Assembly: GCA_963556695.1 (NCBI GenBank)
Contig: CAUWAG010000020.1
Span: 5,456,001 to 5,520,000 of the forward strand
Direction of reading: 5' to 3'
DNA length: 64,000 nucleotides
Origin: Anthostomella pinea
Lineage: Eukaryota; Ascomycota; Sordariomycetes; Xylariales; Xylariaceae
Positions within the stretch are counted from its first letter, which is position 1. The number at the start of each line of letters is the position of its first letter. Shown piece after piece: positions 45,942-56,379 of this stretch. A program made the translations under genes and the position numbers. Below the pieces are notes generated by a model, which saw only the letters and a program-made list of their open reading frames with translations, searched no databases and had not been told where the DNA came from.

Positions 45942-46496
45942 CTTGTGAGTGTGGGGTGGCATGGGTGCGGAATAAGTGGAGAGGGGTCAGCTCGTGCATT
46001 TCTTCCTCACCGTTCACGAGAGGCAATCTGCTCCAGCCTCCAGGTGGGCTCGTGGGCAGTGCGCCGGAAGAATTCAAGGACGAGGCCCGAGGCCCATACT
46101 GCGGCGAGAGCGTGATGCCTGATCCCTGATGCAGGGTCCGGAAACTGCCTAATCCGGGAAGTGGACCGGCTGTTACCCCTGGCGCCCGAACAATACGATA
46201 CCAATTTCCATTTTTCCCAACGGCGGTGCCTTGGCAATGCATAAATGTCACCTGCCAAGAGCCATGCCGATACGAGACCGCACCGGGGCCCCTTGACCTT
46301 CTAGAAGACTTCACGATGTCTCATGCCTGGAATAGATATAAGGCCTGCCGCCCTCGTTGGGCCATCCGCTGTCTTTTATATTCTGTATCGCCGTCAAGTC
46401 TGACCAGTCACTCGTTCCGAGCCAGTCAGACCATCACTCGTTCAAGGTCTCGATAATTTCATCGGCACCAGACAGTATCACATCCAGTTCGGCATC
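45942..46496. other. Peroxidase promoter region
   Basis: No gene seen. A TATA-like TTTTATATTC lies at 46374-46383, about 115 bp before the peroxidase ATG, and is a plausible core promoter. Confidence 0.45.
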
Positions 46497-48183
46497 ATGA
46501 GACAGCATGCCCTGACCGGACTCGGTCTCCTCCAGGCCGCCTCTGGCGTCGCCGGGTATGTGTGGCCATCGCAGACTGACTATCTGGAAGATCTCATGAT
46601 GCTGCATTCTGGCTATATCAGGTTCGGCTTCATAGACTCCGTCAACCCGTGTTCCTTCGGCACAAACGTCGCCGGCCGCCAGAACGCAGCCGAGTGGATT
46701 CGGACCGCATACCACGACATGTCGACCCACGACGCAGCCGCTGGAACAGGCGGCGTAGATGCGTCCATCATGTTCGAGTTAGAGCGCCCCGAGAACATTG
46801 GCGATGCCTTCAACAACACCTTCGGCTTCCTGAGCGGCTTCTACTCGACTCAAGCCTCTGCGTCGGATCTGATAGCCCTGGCTGTGGTCACGGCGGCTTA
46901 CGCGTGTAATGGCCCAGACATCCCATTCCGCGCTGGTCGGATAGATGCAACAGAAGCAGGCCCGTCGGGTGTGCCCAAGCCTGAGCAAGATCTCGCGACG
47001 CACACCAGCATTTTCGCAACGGCCGGTTTCAACACGAGTACGTAATCATGTCGTCCATGCTGAATGGGGCAGAACGCTGACAGCAGTACTAGCCGACATG
47101 ATCACCATGGTAGCCTGTGGACACACACTCGGTGGCGTCCACGGCGAGTTCTTCCCCCAAATCACAGGCAACTCCTCTGTGGGCCAAAAGTCGCGTTTCG
47201 AGGGCGACAGCAACGAGTCCTACGCCGAGTTCGACAATGTGGTCGTGACGGATTACCTCGAGGGCGGGAGGGAGAATGTGCTCGTGGCCGGTTCCAATGA
47301 GACCACCAACTCCGACAAGCGCGTCTTCGGCGCAGATGGCAACGTGACCATGAATGCTCTAGCAGATCCCGCCGTGTACCAGGCCAAGTGCGCGAATATA
47401 CTGGAGAGAATGATCAATACGGTGCCCGCGACGGTGACTCTAGGCGACGCTATTCAGCCTATCGACATCAAGCCCTACGTGAGCACGATGGGCCTCAACA
47501 GTAATGGTACCATCGACTTTGAAGGACGCATTCGGGTGCGCACATCCACGGCAACGGGAAGAGACAGCGATGACCTGGCGGTACACATGACTTATGCCGA
47601 GCGCGACGGCACCAACGCTTCGAGTGTCATCACCACCACACATCCTACCTACGAGGCCGGCAGCTCGTTCGGCCTGTACAAAGAGAGCTTCACTTGGTTC
47701 GAGTTTGCCGCGCAGCTGGATCCGACCGCGGGAATCAGCAAGTTCAACGTCCACCTCTCGACTCCATCCACCGGGGTGGCAGTCGTCTTTGACAATGAAG
47801 GGAACGGGTTTCCTCTCGACGATTCAGTGCTGTATCAGCAGCCGCAGTCCTGTCTGAATACCACGCAAGTCGACGGGAACATGAATCTTACAGTGTCGGC
47901 TGCCGTAAGGAAGAATCGGGTTAGCGAATCGCTTATGTTGGACCTGGTGCGCAGGGTCCCGCGTCAAGGACTTGTACTCCCCGCACTGGATGTACAACCA
48001 TTAGCTTTCGAGAAGACGGAGACCGAAAAGGCAGGATACGTACTTTTCACGGCTCAGACGTCGATTGCTGCGCAGAGCTGGAGCACATCGTTCGATGTGG
48101 TCCTAGGAGACGGCAATGGACAGAGCATTGTCGAGTACCAGAAGACGAGTCTGCTCACTTCTGATCCCTGCGTGGCGCTGTAG
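46497..48183 (+). CDS. Secreted plant-type heme peroxidase (fungal class II-like)
   Basis: Extracellular hydrogen-peroxide-dependent oxidase of the plant/fungal peroxidase superfamily. Exons are 46497-47037 and 47093-48183, giving 543 aa; the acceptor TACTAG was chosen because it yields NTTDMITMVACGHT, matching the family. A signal peptide covers about the first 19 residues (LLQAASGVAG). The distal heme pocket is WIRTAYHDMSTHD (Arg and His), with GGVDASIMFE after it. The proximal His is in VACGHTLGGVH. The C-terminal ~270 residues are an extension rich in beta structure and NxS/T sites, as in long fungal members. Lignin-type manganese-binding residues are not evident, so the substrate is open. 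Confidence 0.85.
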
Positions 48184-49065
48184 GTTAAAGTTTGCCAATC
48201 CTAGTACTACGTAGCTGTGAAAATAAAGTAACGTTAACAATCCACAACGCACGGCGTCCACCTCAGGCCTCCTGGTCATTTATCACTCCTCCAGATGATT
48301 GTTTGCGCTAGATCACCCCCTCCAGCTTGTATGGGTCCCGTTGTGTGACAAGAAGGCCGAGGTCGGGAGAGGCTGGACAGCTCAGGAGCCAGTCCAGGCA
48401 AAGAGCGGTCAGCACCGAAATCGGGGGTTGGCTTCAGAAAGCCATACGGGGCCGGTTGAGGGAAAATTCCTACCTTATCCTCTGAACTTGACAGTCCTTT
48501 GGACAATGAATATTGGCAATCATGCTGGGCCCCGATTTCATATCAGACTCCTGTTGTTTGGCAGCGTGCTGCAACCATGGGCCGCGGATATTCCTCGCCG
48601 TCGCGTTGGCAGTATTCCTTCTGGAGAGTGAACCGGAGGAGTATCTGGATCGAAGAAGCGATTACTTACTATGAGGTTTGTTCCCCTTCCCTGACACAAT
48701 AGACTTCGAAGGGGCCGATCGACAGCACCGAAGGTGATTCTGTCATCATTAGCTTCAAGGCTTGCCAACAGAGCTCTGCAAGTTGTCACAATCCCCCGTT
48801 TGGAGATTGCCCTGATGTATGTGGTATGTAACCGACACCTGCGAGTGCTTTGTCCCGAGCGCAAGGCTGCAAAGAACCCTACCAGACAGAATTGTGTTCG
48901 CCAGCTCTTGGCATGGAGACTGACACAGGGACAGAGACCAGTCTGCAGTTATCAGCACGACTCAAGTGCACCGGGTGACGTGATGTGATCCAGACAAAAG
49001 TGTCACAGCGAGACAACGATTGGGTCTGCTTGCGCACCAAGTGAGTTTATGGCTGATACTGAATA
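48184..49065. other. Intergenic between convergent genes, no gene seen
   Basis: Should hold the 3' UTRs of the peroxidase and PEBP-like genes. No supported frame. Confidence 0.45.
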
Positions 49066-49914
49066 TTAACATGCGTGGTAAGGTCTATTCAAAGCAAGTC
49101 GCAAGTGGTGGTAATAATAATAGAGATCTAGCACTGTGACTGCCCTGGAGATTCCCCTATGTCCACTATAGCCCCATAATGGTCGGACACGTCCCGTTGC
49201 TTGCGGTGCCTGTGGCCGTGTTGTTCGGATTGATACCCGCATGTACGATGCTGCAATGGGCGCGCCGACCTCCTGCGCGATTACATTGGTTGAGAAGTTC
49301 ATCCTGGCGTACACTTCGATGGGGTTGTAGACCCGTCCAGCGTCCCAGGGCGGCAGAGTGAAGTTGGCGGGTTGCGGGAACAGCCAGAATACGTAGGTAT
49401 GGGCGATGTCATCCAGTCCTGGGAGTGGGCTGCCTATGGAACCCGTCAGGTGTATTCGGACGTCGATGAGACGGATTGAACTCACCATACTCTGCGATCG
49501 CAGACGAGTTGCTCACGAACGTCCCACTGCTCGTCTGACTTAAGCTAGTCTGAAGCCAGTGCAATCTGGTTGTGCGGCACGGCTGCAGTCCTTGAACCTG
49601 AGGTCCGGTGGAGGTGATACTGCTTTGTGGTATCGACTGGTCGACCAGCATGACCATGTAGGTGCCGGTCAAGGACTGGTCGAGGGAGACCGTAGGCGTA
49701 CCGGGGATAGCTGCAATGCATCAGTGATCATTCCACATAGAAAACTTATCTTGTAAGGCGTACTGCTTTCAGGAAGCAACTGGTTTGCCGAAAGCGTTAA
49801 GTCGTTGTAACGCACACCCAAGTTCTTGCTCGCTGCAGGACTGATGCCCGGAGGTGTCTGGCATAGTACCGTTGGCACCAGAAGGAGGCTCGCAGTAAAG
49901 AGTGAGCTGTACAT
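49066..49914 (-). CDS. Secreted PEBP-family protein
   Basis: Phosphatidylethanolamine-binding-protein fold; fungal secreted members are often annotated as protease-inhibitor-like, but the function is unknown. Exons are 49914-49764, 49710-49486 and 49433-49066, giving 247 aa, with GTACGC and GTGAGT donors. A signal peptide lies at residues 1-18 (LLLVPTVLCQ). Family motifs are TYMVMLVDQSIPQ (DPDAP-region strand), LHWLQTSL (HW ligand-site strand) and AHTYVFWLFPQP (HRY-region strand). The canonical DPDAP and GxHR motifs are altered to DQSIP and AHTY, as usual for extracellular fungal forms. The C-terminal ~55 residues are Arg-rich and Tyr-rich and not typical, so the true 3' end may lie earlier through an unseen intron. 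Confidence 0.75.
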
Positions 49915-50787
49915 GGCTATTCTTCCGAGTCGTCAGCTCCGCAGGTCCACAAAGAGAAATCTAATGTATTGTTTCGCACGGGGAGGTGGGAGTTCTTATA
50001 TAACGGTACTTGGCAGGGCTCTCTGTGGAGACCGGCCCCACGGTACATTATTTCAGGGGTTGACCTGTACTGCGTGAGGAGGTTCGATGCGGAGTCAGAG
50101 ATAACAATGGCTGCAGCTGCAGGCTTCAGGAGAAAGAAGAAAGAAGGAAGCAACTTATCTCAGCGATCAGCCGGAATCTTTTGGATAGAAACAATAGGGG
50201 ATAAGATACCAGAAAAGGAACACCACCGATCGACCCCTGCAAAGACCAGCGTGGATTTACTGGTATGGAGTCCCACCTCCAATTGGCTGCACTCTCGTTC
50301 TCCCACCACCATCTGTCTCGGCATCGTGAATACATCCATCTGGGTGCCGCTACCAAACCAGATGTAGCAATCATGATTTTGCCGGTTAACCACGTAGGGC
50401 TAGGGTTAGGGTTAGCCGGGGGTCTGGGGCGCGGTGCGTGCCCCCCATTTGTGAATGTGTCCTTGTGTGCGCCGTGATGGTGGTGGTGGTGGTGATGGTG
50501 GTGATGCGTTGTGGTGTTGAGCTGCGCGTTGTGATACAGTGGACTAGGCGCTGTAATTACAGTGGATTGGGCGCTGTATTATGTGGCAGAATAGACTTAC
50601 TCACTGCAGGTGGTATGTGTTTGGCAAAAAGCTCACGACCCACGACACGGTTTGTGCGCAAAGTCTGTCTGCCACCTCGCGTCCGCGACGCGCCCCTCGG
50701 TATGGGGCTGTTGCCTCCATCCCTACAGCACATATACTGAATGGTTGACCATCGGCGGATGATCTTTGACGTTTCTCTCCAGACAGC
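49915..50787. other. Intergenic region with telomere-like and GGT repeats
   Basis: Holds the PEBP promoter, the telomeric repeat at 50395-50416 and a GGTGGTGGT-type tract at 50480-50505. No gene seen. Confidence 0.45.
50395..50416. repeat. Short interstitial telomeric repeat (TTAGGG)
   Basis: Reads GTAGGGCTAGGGTTAGGG followed by TTAG, i.e. about three TTAGGG units on the plus strand with one C variant. It is followed directly by a G-rich stretch. Confidence 0.75.
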
Positions 50788-51690
50788 ATGGCAGACAACA
50801 CGACAGCTGGTATCTGGGATATCACGTTGGAGTTTGCACGAAAACGGAAGCGAGCGGCAGAGGATGCCGATACTTCTTCAGGGGACGATGTGGCGGACGC
50901 AGAGCTGCCATCACACGGACACAGCAGACCAACGTACATTGGGAAGGGCGGCAAGCCACTGAAAGTTGGCGGCTTCGAGCTTGAGATTCATGCTAGGAGA
51001 GAACCTATCGGCGTCGCAAGGGATGACACAATCGACCTCGAGTGCTATGTCAAGAAGATCGAAGCTTCCATTGTCGCTCCCAAGCGCGAAGATGATTCCG
51101 ACGACGACGACGACGACAACGGCATCGTCATTGGCCGCGTGGAAGCCCACGTTGTGCAGGTTGGGCGCATTGTAAATGACCATGAGAGCCTGTGGTAATT
51201 GGCCAACGAATGTAGACATCTGAAACAGATCGCTGACTGGCCCACAGAGAAGTATGTGACAATCACTCGGCAGAGCTTGCAGGCATGTTCGAAGCCCTTC
51301 AAGAAAGATGAAGATGGGTCTCATTCCATTCCTGCATTGGAAGAGTACTCGTTGGGCGACATCTTGTATATCAACACGGTTCGGCTGCTGCCCAAGTACC
51401 GTGGCTTGCTTTGATATTGGCCTGCTCGCTGTCGACGGCCTAATTACGTCCATGTCACTTGACCACGACGCTATTGTGGTTTTGCATCCCAGCGGAATGA
51501 CCCAGGATACGACATAGGGCGATGATCTTGCAGCCGTAGAGCGCAAATTGATCAAGCATTGGGAGAAGATGGGCTTCGAGCTGTGGGCAGAACCGACTAG
51601 GCGGAGTCCGAGTTACATGGGTATTCATATGATCTATCCCACGCCGGACATTGTTGACGTAGTGCCGCATCTGATTAGGTACATGTCAGA
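50788..51690 (+). pseudogene. Decayed gene, possibly acetyltransferase-like
   Basis: The first frame (50788-51198, 136 codons, with an Asp run near codons 110-116) ends at a TAA but continues in frame into 51199-51414, ending LYINTVRLLPKYRG. The sense then continues one base over with FDIGLLAVDGLI from about 51414. An in-frame TAG at 51515-51517 follows, and the frame goes on with ERKLIKHWEKMGFELW to about 51690. The series of strand, RGxxIG-like loop and C-terminal HW..GF suggests a GNAT-type fold, but weakly. Two stops and one frameshift indicate a pseudogene unless the first stop is removed by splicing. It ends about 190 bp before an inverted-repeat element. Confidence 0.5.
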
Positions 51691-51874
51691 TGCAAGCGAG
51701 TTCAGAATGTGCAGGTTGTCAAGTGTGTTGTCTTTTTCTTCTTCTCCTTCACCCCTTGAGCGTGCAGGAATTGATGATCTATCTTCTGGGTGGGTCAGAT
51801 GCCCTGTGCGTTTCTGCCCCACTGGAGATCTTCCGGTGTCTATTTCCGGCTCCCATTCAACAGTACACGGACCC

Positions 51875-52449
51875 GCCATAAGTCTCCGAGCATCCCCGCA
51901 TTTACACCAAAATGCCCTACCTTTACGCTTTTATAACTAAAGACTTAAAGCTTTTAAAATGAGATATTATAAGAAACTGATATTTGAAAATGCTGAAGTT
52001 TTCGTAACTAATTTCTCAATATTTATTTTCTTAGCGACTAAAATATTAAGAAATAGATATATAAAAGTAAAGTTTAAAATCTTAAATCTTAAATCTTAAT
52101 AAAGCTATAAGAAATGTTTAAAAAATCGTATAAGTCGTAATAAAGTAATATAATATTAAATGACATGTAATACACGTATAAGACGAAAACCCTTATATGA
52201 TAGATTTTTTAAAAAAAATAGATATGTTAGAAAGTTATTTTTATCCAAAATTTAGCCTTTAATAAAGTAACATTTACGACCTTTATCTTTAAGATGTCAA
52301 AGTTTTTAAATAAAGCATTTTTATATTCCAATAAATTTAACTATATGTACTATAAGTAATTAAGTTGTATCTATTTTACTCGATTTATCACGATCGCGTA
52401 AAGTTGGGGTGTTTTGGTGTAAAACAGGGATGCTCGGAGACTTATGGCC
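51875..52449. mobile_element. 575-bp inverted-repeat element with AT-rich core
   Basis: The left end reads GCCATAAGTCTCCGAGCATC (51875 on) and is inverted at 52449-52396, where the reverse complement reads GGCCATAAGTCTCCGAGCAT. The similarity extends about 54 bp to CTTTACGC/GCGTAAAG, with a few differences, mostly transitions. Between the repeats about 465 bp is AT-saturated with no open frame. I see no clear target-site duplication. It is a MITE or deleted DNA transposon whose core shows RIP-like decay. Confidence 0.8.
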
Positions 52450-52824
52450 GGGGAGTGTAGCTTTCTGAACGCCTTGGACAGTCCCAAAGCGAATGATTCC
52501 GCGACTGGGTCGTCTCAAGAGCAATCGAGATGTACGGTCTGCCGAAGCCAGTGGTATAGAATCAGCTGAACGTTCTCAGAATACGATGTACACTACTCGT
52601 TACCCTACGTTGCAGTGATGTACTCCTTTCCTATCCCGGCGATTAAGCCGTGGCTGTCACGCATATAGTAGCAGAACGAGACACAGGAATCACGATTCGA
52701 TCTCGGTGGGCAACCTCAACAATTCACGCCGAATACAACATGTGACTACGACACGATCACGAATACAATTTGATAACGAAATAATCATTCGAGCTAACTA
52801 GGTATCTACATGGGCTCAGACAGC
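52450..52824. other. 3' flank of the next gene
   Basis: No gene seen between the inverted-repeat element and the stop codon of the minus-strand gene at 52825. Confidence 0.4.
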
Positions 52825-54153
52825 CTATGGAGTCACCGACGGGTCGAGCACATTTATTCGGTTGACGAATCCTGGGTTAATCGATGGGTTGTGGAGCTCA
52901 CTGACGTTTGACATACAGGCAGCAGCCGGGTCGCCACTGGCGGTCAAGGAACCATCCCAATACTCGTTTCCTGGGAAAGCGTTGGAATCCCAGGCATAAC
53001 TCAGTACTAACAGTTGATTGCGCTCTTCTGCAGGGCGAAGCTCGGCCGGGTTGCGTTTTGTCACCTTGACCTTGATGCCCAGGCGGTTTGCCGCTGCCTC
53101 CAACGTCCGTCTAGGGGCGCCTTCGACCGAGATCCAGGCAAACTCCAATGTCGCGACGTTAGCCAGCCGAGGGCCGAGTCGGGTCAGCGCGTCGGCGAAG
53201 GCCTCGATGTAGTAGGTCGACTGTTGAGTGGCAACCTGCCATACTCCCAATCCGAGCCCCACGACGTAGACGTGGGCTTTCAGGTCGGCCTCTTTCGCAC
53301 GGTCGTTGGCTTCGAGTAACAGGATCTCAGCAGTGATGCCTATCCGTGCTCGGTACATCTCGGCATCGAATCTGTCATTGGGTCTCCTCGTAGGGCCGAA
53401 AAAATCCTGGAAGATCTTGCTTAGTAATGGGTGTTGCCTCGGCCGATCGACGCGTTGCAAGACGTGCACTGAGTCCATGCGGTCAGCGCGTTCGAATCTG
53501 GCTCCTACGAGGCCGATGATGATCCCTCGCTCCTCGTAGGACCCGAGTTCAACCCGGCTCGCAGAGTTGTAGCGCCCTCCGTCGTTGATGAAGTTGCTTG
53601 GCCCACTGACTCCGAGTAGGCTGCCGAGCATCATCTCGTCATAGCTAAGGTACTCGTCGAGGGTGAGGTGCTTGTTACTGCCTTGAGCGTCGGTACCGAC
53701 TCGATCCCATTCTCTCATTCCGTTGGAGATTCTTGAGCCGTTGCGCAGGAGTGTGTAGTCGCTGCTGTTCATAAATACGAGGGGCCGTTTCTGTATCAGC
53801 CGTGCGACCTGTTGCTCCCATGACCACGAGGCGACATAGAAAGCCTTCTCCACGGCGCTGCCGTGTTGGCGCTTGTGATTCAGGAAATCGTGGACCAACT
53901 TGGGGTAGCGAGAATGTACAACAATCCGAGTGCTCAGCGCGTCTTTTTTGACCACCTGGGGATCAAATCTGCGCACGCTGTTGTTGGTAACAGGAGGTCT
54001 CACTGGGATAGCTGAGGCCTGAAGGCCCATCTCGGCTAGGGTCGGTCTTCCGGACATTTCTGCGCTGTAGTCTTCGTCTTCAAGAATAGAACTGGTGGAT
54101 GTGATATTGTTGTTTGCTGCCATCTTCTTCATCCTCGACAGCGACGGGTGCAT
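52825..54153 (-). CDS. Conserved-looking protein of unknown function, 442 aa
   Basis: A single open frame of 442 codons with globular, mixed alpha/beta composition and no signal peptide or membrane anchor. I do not recognise the family with certainty. Visible features are an Asn/Ser-rich N-terminus, RFDPQVVKKD, MLGSLLGVSGPSNFINDGGR, RGIIIGLVGARFERA, HVYVVGLGLGVWQVA near residue 297, and a C-terminal LSYAWDSNAFPGNEYW then SGDPAAACMSNVSELHNP. The arrangement of a Gly-rich VVGLGLG strand and a C-terminal GNEYW..SGDPAAA segment looks like a defined enzyme-type domain. The ATG at 54153 is followed by Mets at positions 8 and 11, so the start could be slightly downstream. Nothing nearby indicates a role. 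Confidence 0.75.
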   Translation of the reverse strand: MHPSLSRMKKMAANNNITSTSSILEDEDYSAEMSGRPTLAEMGLQASAIPVRPPVTNNSVRRFDPQVVKKDALSTRIVVHSRYPKLVHDFLNHKRQHGSAVEKAFYVASWSWEQQVARLIQKRPLVFMNSSDYTLLRNGSRISNGMREWDRVGTDAQGSNKHLTLDEYLSYDEMMLGSLLGVSGPSNFINDGGRYNSASRVELGSYEERGIIIGLVGARFERADRMDSVHVLQRVDRPRQHPLLSKIFQDFFGPTRRPNDRFDAEMYRARIGITAEILLLEANDRAKEADLKAHVYVVGLGLGVWQVATQQSTYYIEAFADALTRLGPRLANVATLEFAWISVEGAPRRTLEAAANRLGIKVKVTKRNPAELRPAEERNQLLVLSYAWDSNAFPGNEYWDGSLTASGDPAAACMSNVSELHNPSINPGFVNRINVLDPSVTP

Positions 54154-56040
54154 TTATACCCATATCGTCGGGTAATAGGACTGATGGAGCGTTGGTTTAA
54201 CCAGTGGGCAAGGATCAATGAGTCAAAGGCTCAAAGCCCTCCAGGCTGAAGCAAAGCCCCAGCATGAATGGGATTGTGGCGTCAGCCCCTTTCATGGGCT
54301 TAGCGCCAGCCCCTGTGTCGTGGCTGAGCAACTGCAACAACGTCTTTGTCCCTCACCACCACACAAAGACAGACAAGACAAGGCAAATGTTGGTCAATTC
54401 GGGGCTTCAAAGGCGCTGACCGCCTTTCAAAGCATCTGCTTGCTTGGTCTGACCTCTATAAAACCCTGGGTACACATTAGATCCCCGGGGTTGGGCGGTT
54501 GCACTCGAGGACGGCAGCTACTTGTGGTGCCTCAGCAACAGCAACAGCAACAGCATTCTCATGCTGTCACGTCTTGGTCTGTCAACGTGGGATACGTGAT
54601 TCAATAAGGCAATTGTTAACCAGGGCTTCTGATCGATTCGTGCGATGACCGCCTACAACTACCAGAGCCTGCGTTGAGATGCTGAGACTACATGTAGCTG
54701 TTATGTTGTACTCGATAGGGTCTCTTCATTTGAGATTCGATACATCTTCGCATTGCCATAGTTGTGATATCAACCCAAAGGTACCGTATGTACGTTGACT
54801 TGCATGCCCCGGGACCAGCCATTGCGGCCGACCTACATCTTTATAGCAATGTCTCCTCCAGCTTCAAGACTCTCAAGCAGGAGGGCCCTTCCAAGCTGCA
54901 ACCGATTCACCGATTAAGTTTGTGCCAAGTAGATCGGGAATGCCTTGCATCATGCACCTGTCATTATACCACGAGTCCAGGCCTGTCCATTCGATCAACC
55001 TGGGGTACCTTGCTGTCATGAGATCAGTTGCGTGGGCACGGCTCAGGGGCTACCTACCTTATGCAGGCACGTACGCACCTACCTACCTACTTGCTTACTC
55101 TGAAATCAGTTCCCAACAGGTACTTCAGCGGCCACTGGGCAGTTGCCGGTAATTCAACTACTCGTCCTGTACACAGCATAGTATTTGTTGGGTTGCTTCC
55201 TGCAGTCGTGACAACACAGGCCAGCACCCAACATCACCCGTGAATCCGAATTAGTCCCATGTAGCAGCACCTGACAAAGAGAAATAATGCTACAACTTCT
55301 GAATACATCCTGTGATCGTGTTCTGCTATTCACCTCTCGAGATATCGGTCAGAACCCCCGCCAGTTGGTGGTCATTGCAGTTGGTGGTACTGTTCTCAAC
55401 AGCTCTGAAGCGTGCTTGCCATGTCTTTCCATGGGCAGGTGACGCCAACATGTATTTGTCTTGCGTAAACATGGGCACATAGAAAAGAGTTCATGGCAGT
55501 CGCGTGATCCATTAGCACAGTCATTGCCGTTCGTCAAACCGCCCCCTGGTGATTCTCTGCAGCTACGCATGCAACTGGCCAGTCAGGATGAAAGGCCTCA
55601 ACCCCCTCGTGACGGCTCTCATGACCGCTCCTTCTGTTCTTGAAGACGAAGCAGTCAAACAAACGTCATGCTCGGACCATGCGTCCCGTCTGCTGGAGGA
55701 GGTGCAGGTGCACGGGGTCCAGCTGTTGGTCAAGTGATGGCCGCGTGCCTTCAAGGTCCCCAGGTGCACAATCAGCCAGAGGTTTTGACCGTAAAAGGCA
55801 GCTTTCCTTTCTCCCAGGCATCTTTCTCTCCATCTCTTCTACAACCGCAACCACAACACCACATTCATTCTCACGATCTTTGTCTCTGCTCTCACCTACG
55901 ACAACCTACAGACTCCTAGTCTACGACAACCTACATACTCCTAGTCTACAGACACCTGCACAAGATCTTCCCTTTTCACCTCCAACAACCCACAACAACC
56001 CCACACACCACCAACCCAGTCACTCTCACCAGCGATCATC
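54154..56040. other. Intergenic region, promoters of both flanking genes
   Basis: No gene supported. It holds a CAGCAA hexamer run at 54533-54555, an ACCTACCTACCTAC tract near 55076-55089, and a long CA/CT-rich leader at 55810-56040 before the DPBB gene, indicating a strong core promoter with a long 5' UTR. Confidence 0.5.
55896..55945 (+). repeat. 25-bp direct repeat, two copies
   Basis: CTACGACAACCTACAGACTC plus CTAGT at 55896-55920 is repeated with one change at 55921-55945, about 100 bp before the DPBB gene start. It lies in the leader or core promoter of that gene. Confidence 0.85.
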
Positions 56041-56379
56041 ATGGTTTTCTTCACCAACGCCATCACCGGTGCTCTCATCGGCGGTGCCGGTCTTGTCAAT
56101 GCCTACTCCGGCGACATGACTTTCTTCACCCCCGGCCTCGGTGCCTGCGGCCAGACCAACGGCGCTGGCGACTTCATCGTCGCCCTCTCCCAGGCCCAGT
56201 ACAACGGCAACTGCGGCAGGTCAATCAAGGTCACTTACCAGGGCAAGACCGCCGTCGCCAAGGTCGTTGACCTCTGTCCCGGATGCGGTTCTGGCTCCAT
56301 CGACGCCTCTCCCGCTGTCTTTAACAGCCTGGCCTACCCTGACCTCGGACGCGTCCACGTCGACTGGGTCTTTGTCTAG
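56041..56379 (+). CDS. Small secreted DPBB/RlpA-like (expansin-related) protein
   Basis: A 112-aa single-exon protein with a signal peptide of about 21 residues (ALIGGAGLVNA). The mature part is a double-psi beta-barrel of the RlpA/barwin/expansin-like type: GDMTFFTPGLGACG, then DFIVALS, CGRSIKVTYQGK, AKVVDLCPGCGSGSID (the Asp of the VVDxC strand) and a terminal GRVHVDWVFV. Four Cys probably form two disulfides. Such proteins are highly expressed and extracellular in filamentous fungi and related to cerato-platanin and pathogen-induced protein groups; a direct carbohydrate activity is not shown. Codon usage is strongly C-ending, which fits high expression. Confidence 0.9.
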   Translation: MVFFTNAITGALIGGAGLVNAYSGDMTFFTPGLGACGQTNGAGDFIVALSQAQYNGNCGRSIKVTYQGKTAVAKVVDLCPGCGSGSIDASPAVFNSLAYPDLGRVHVDWVFV

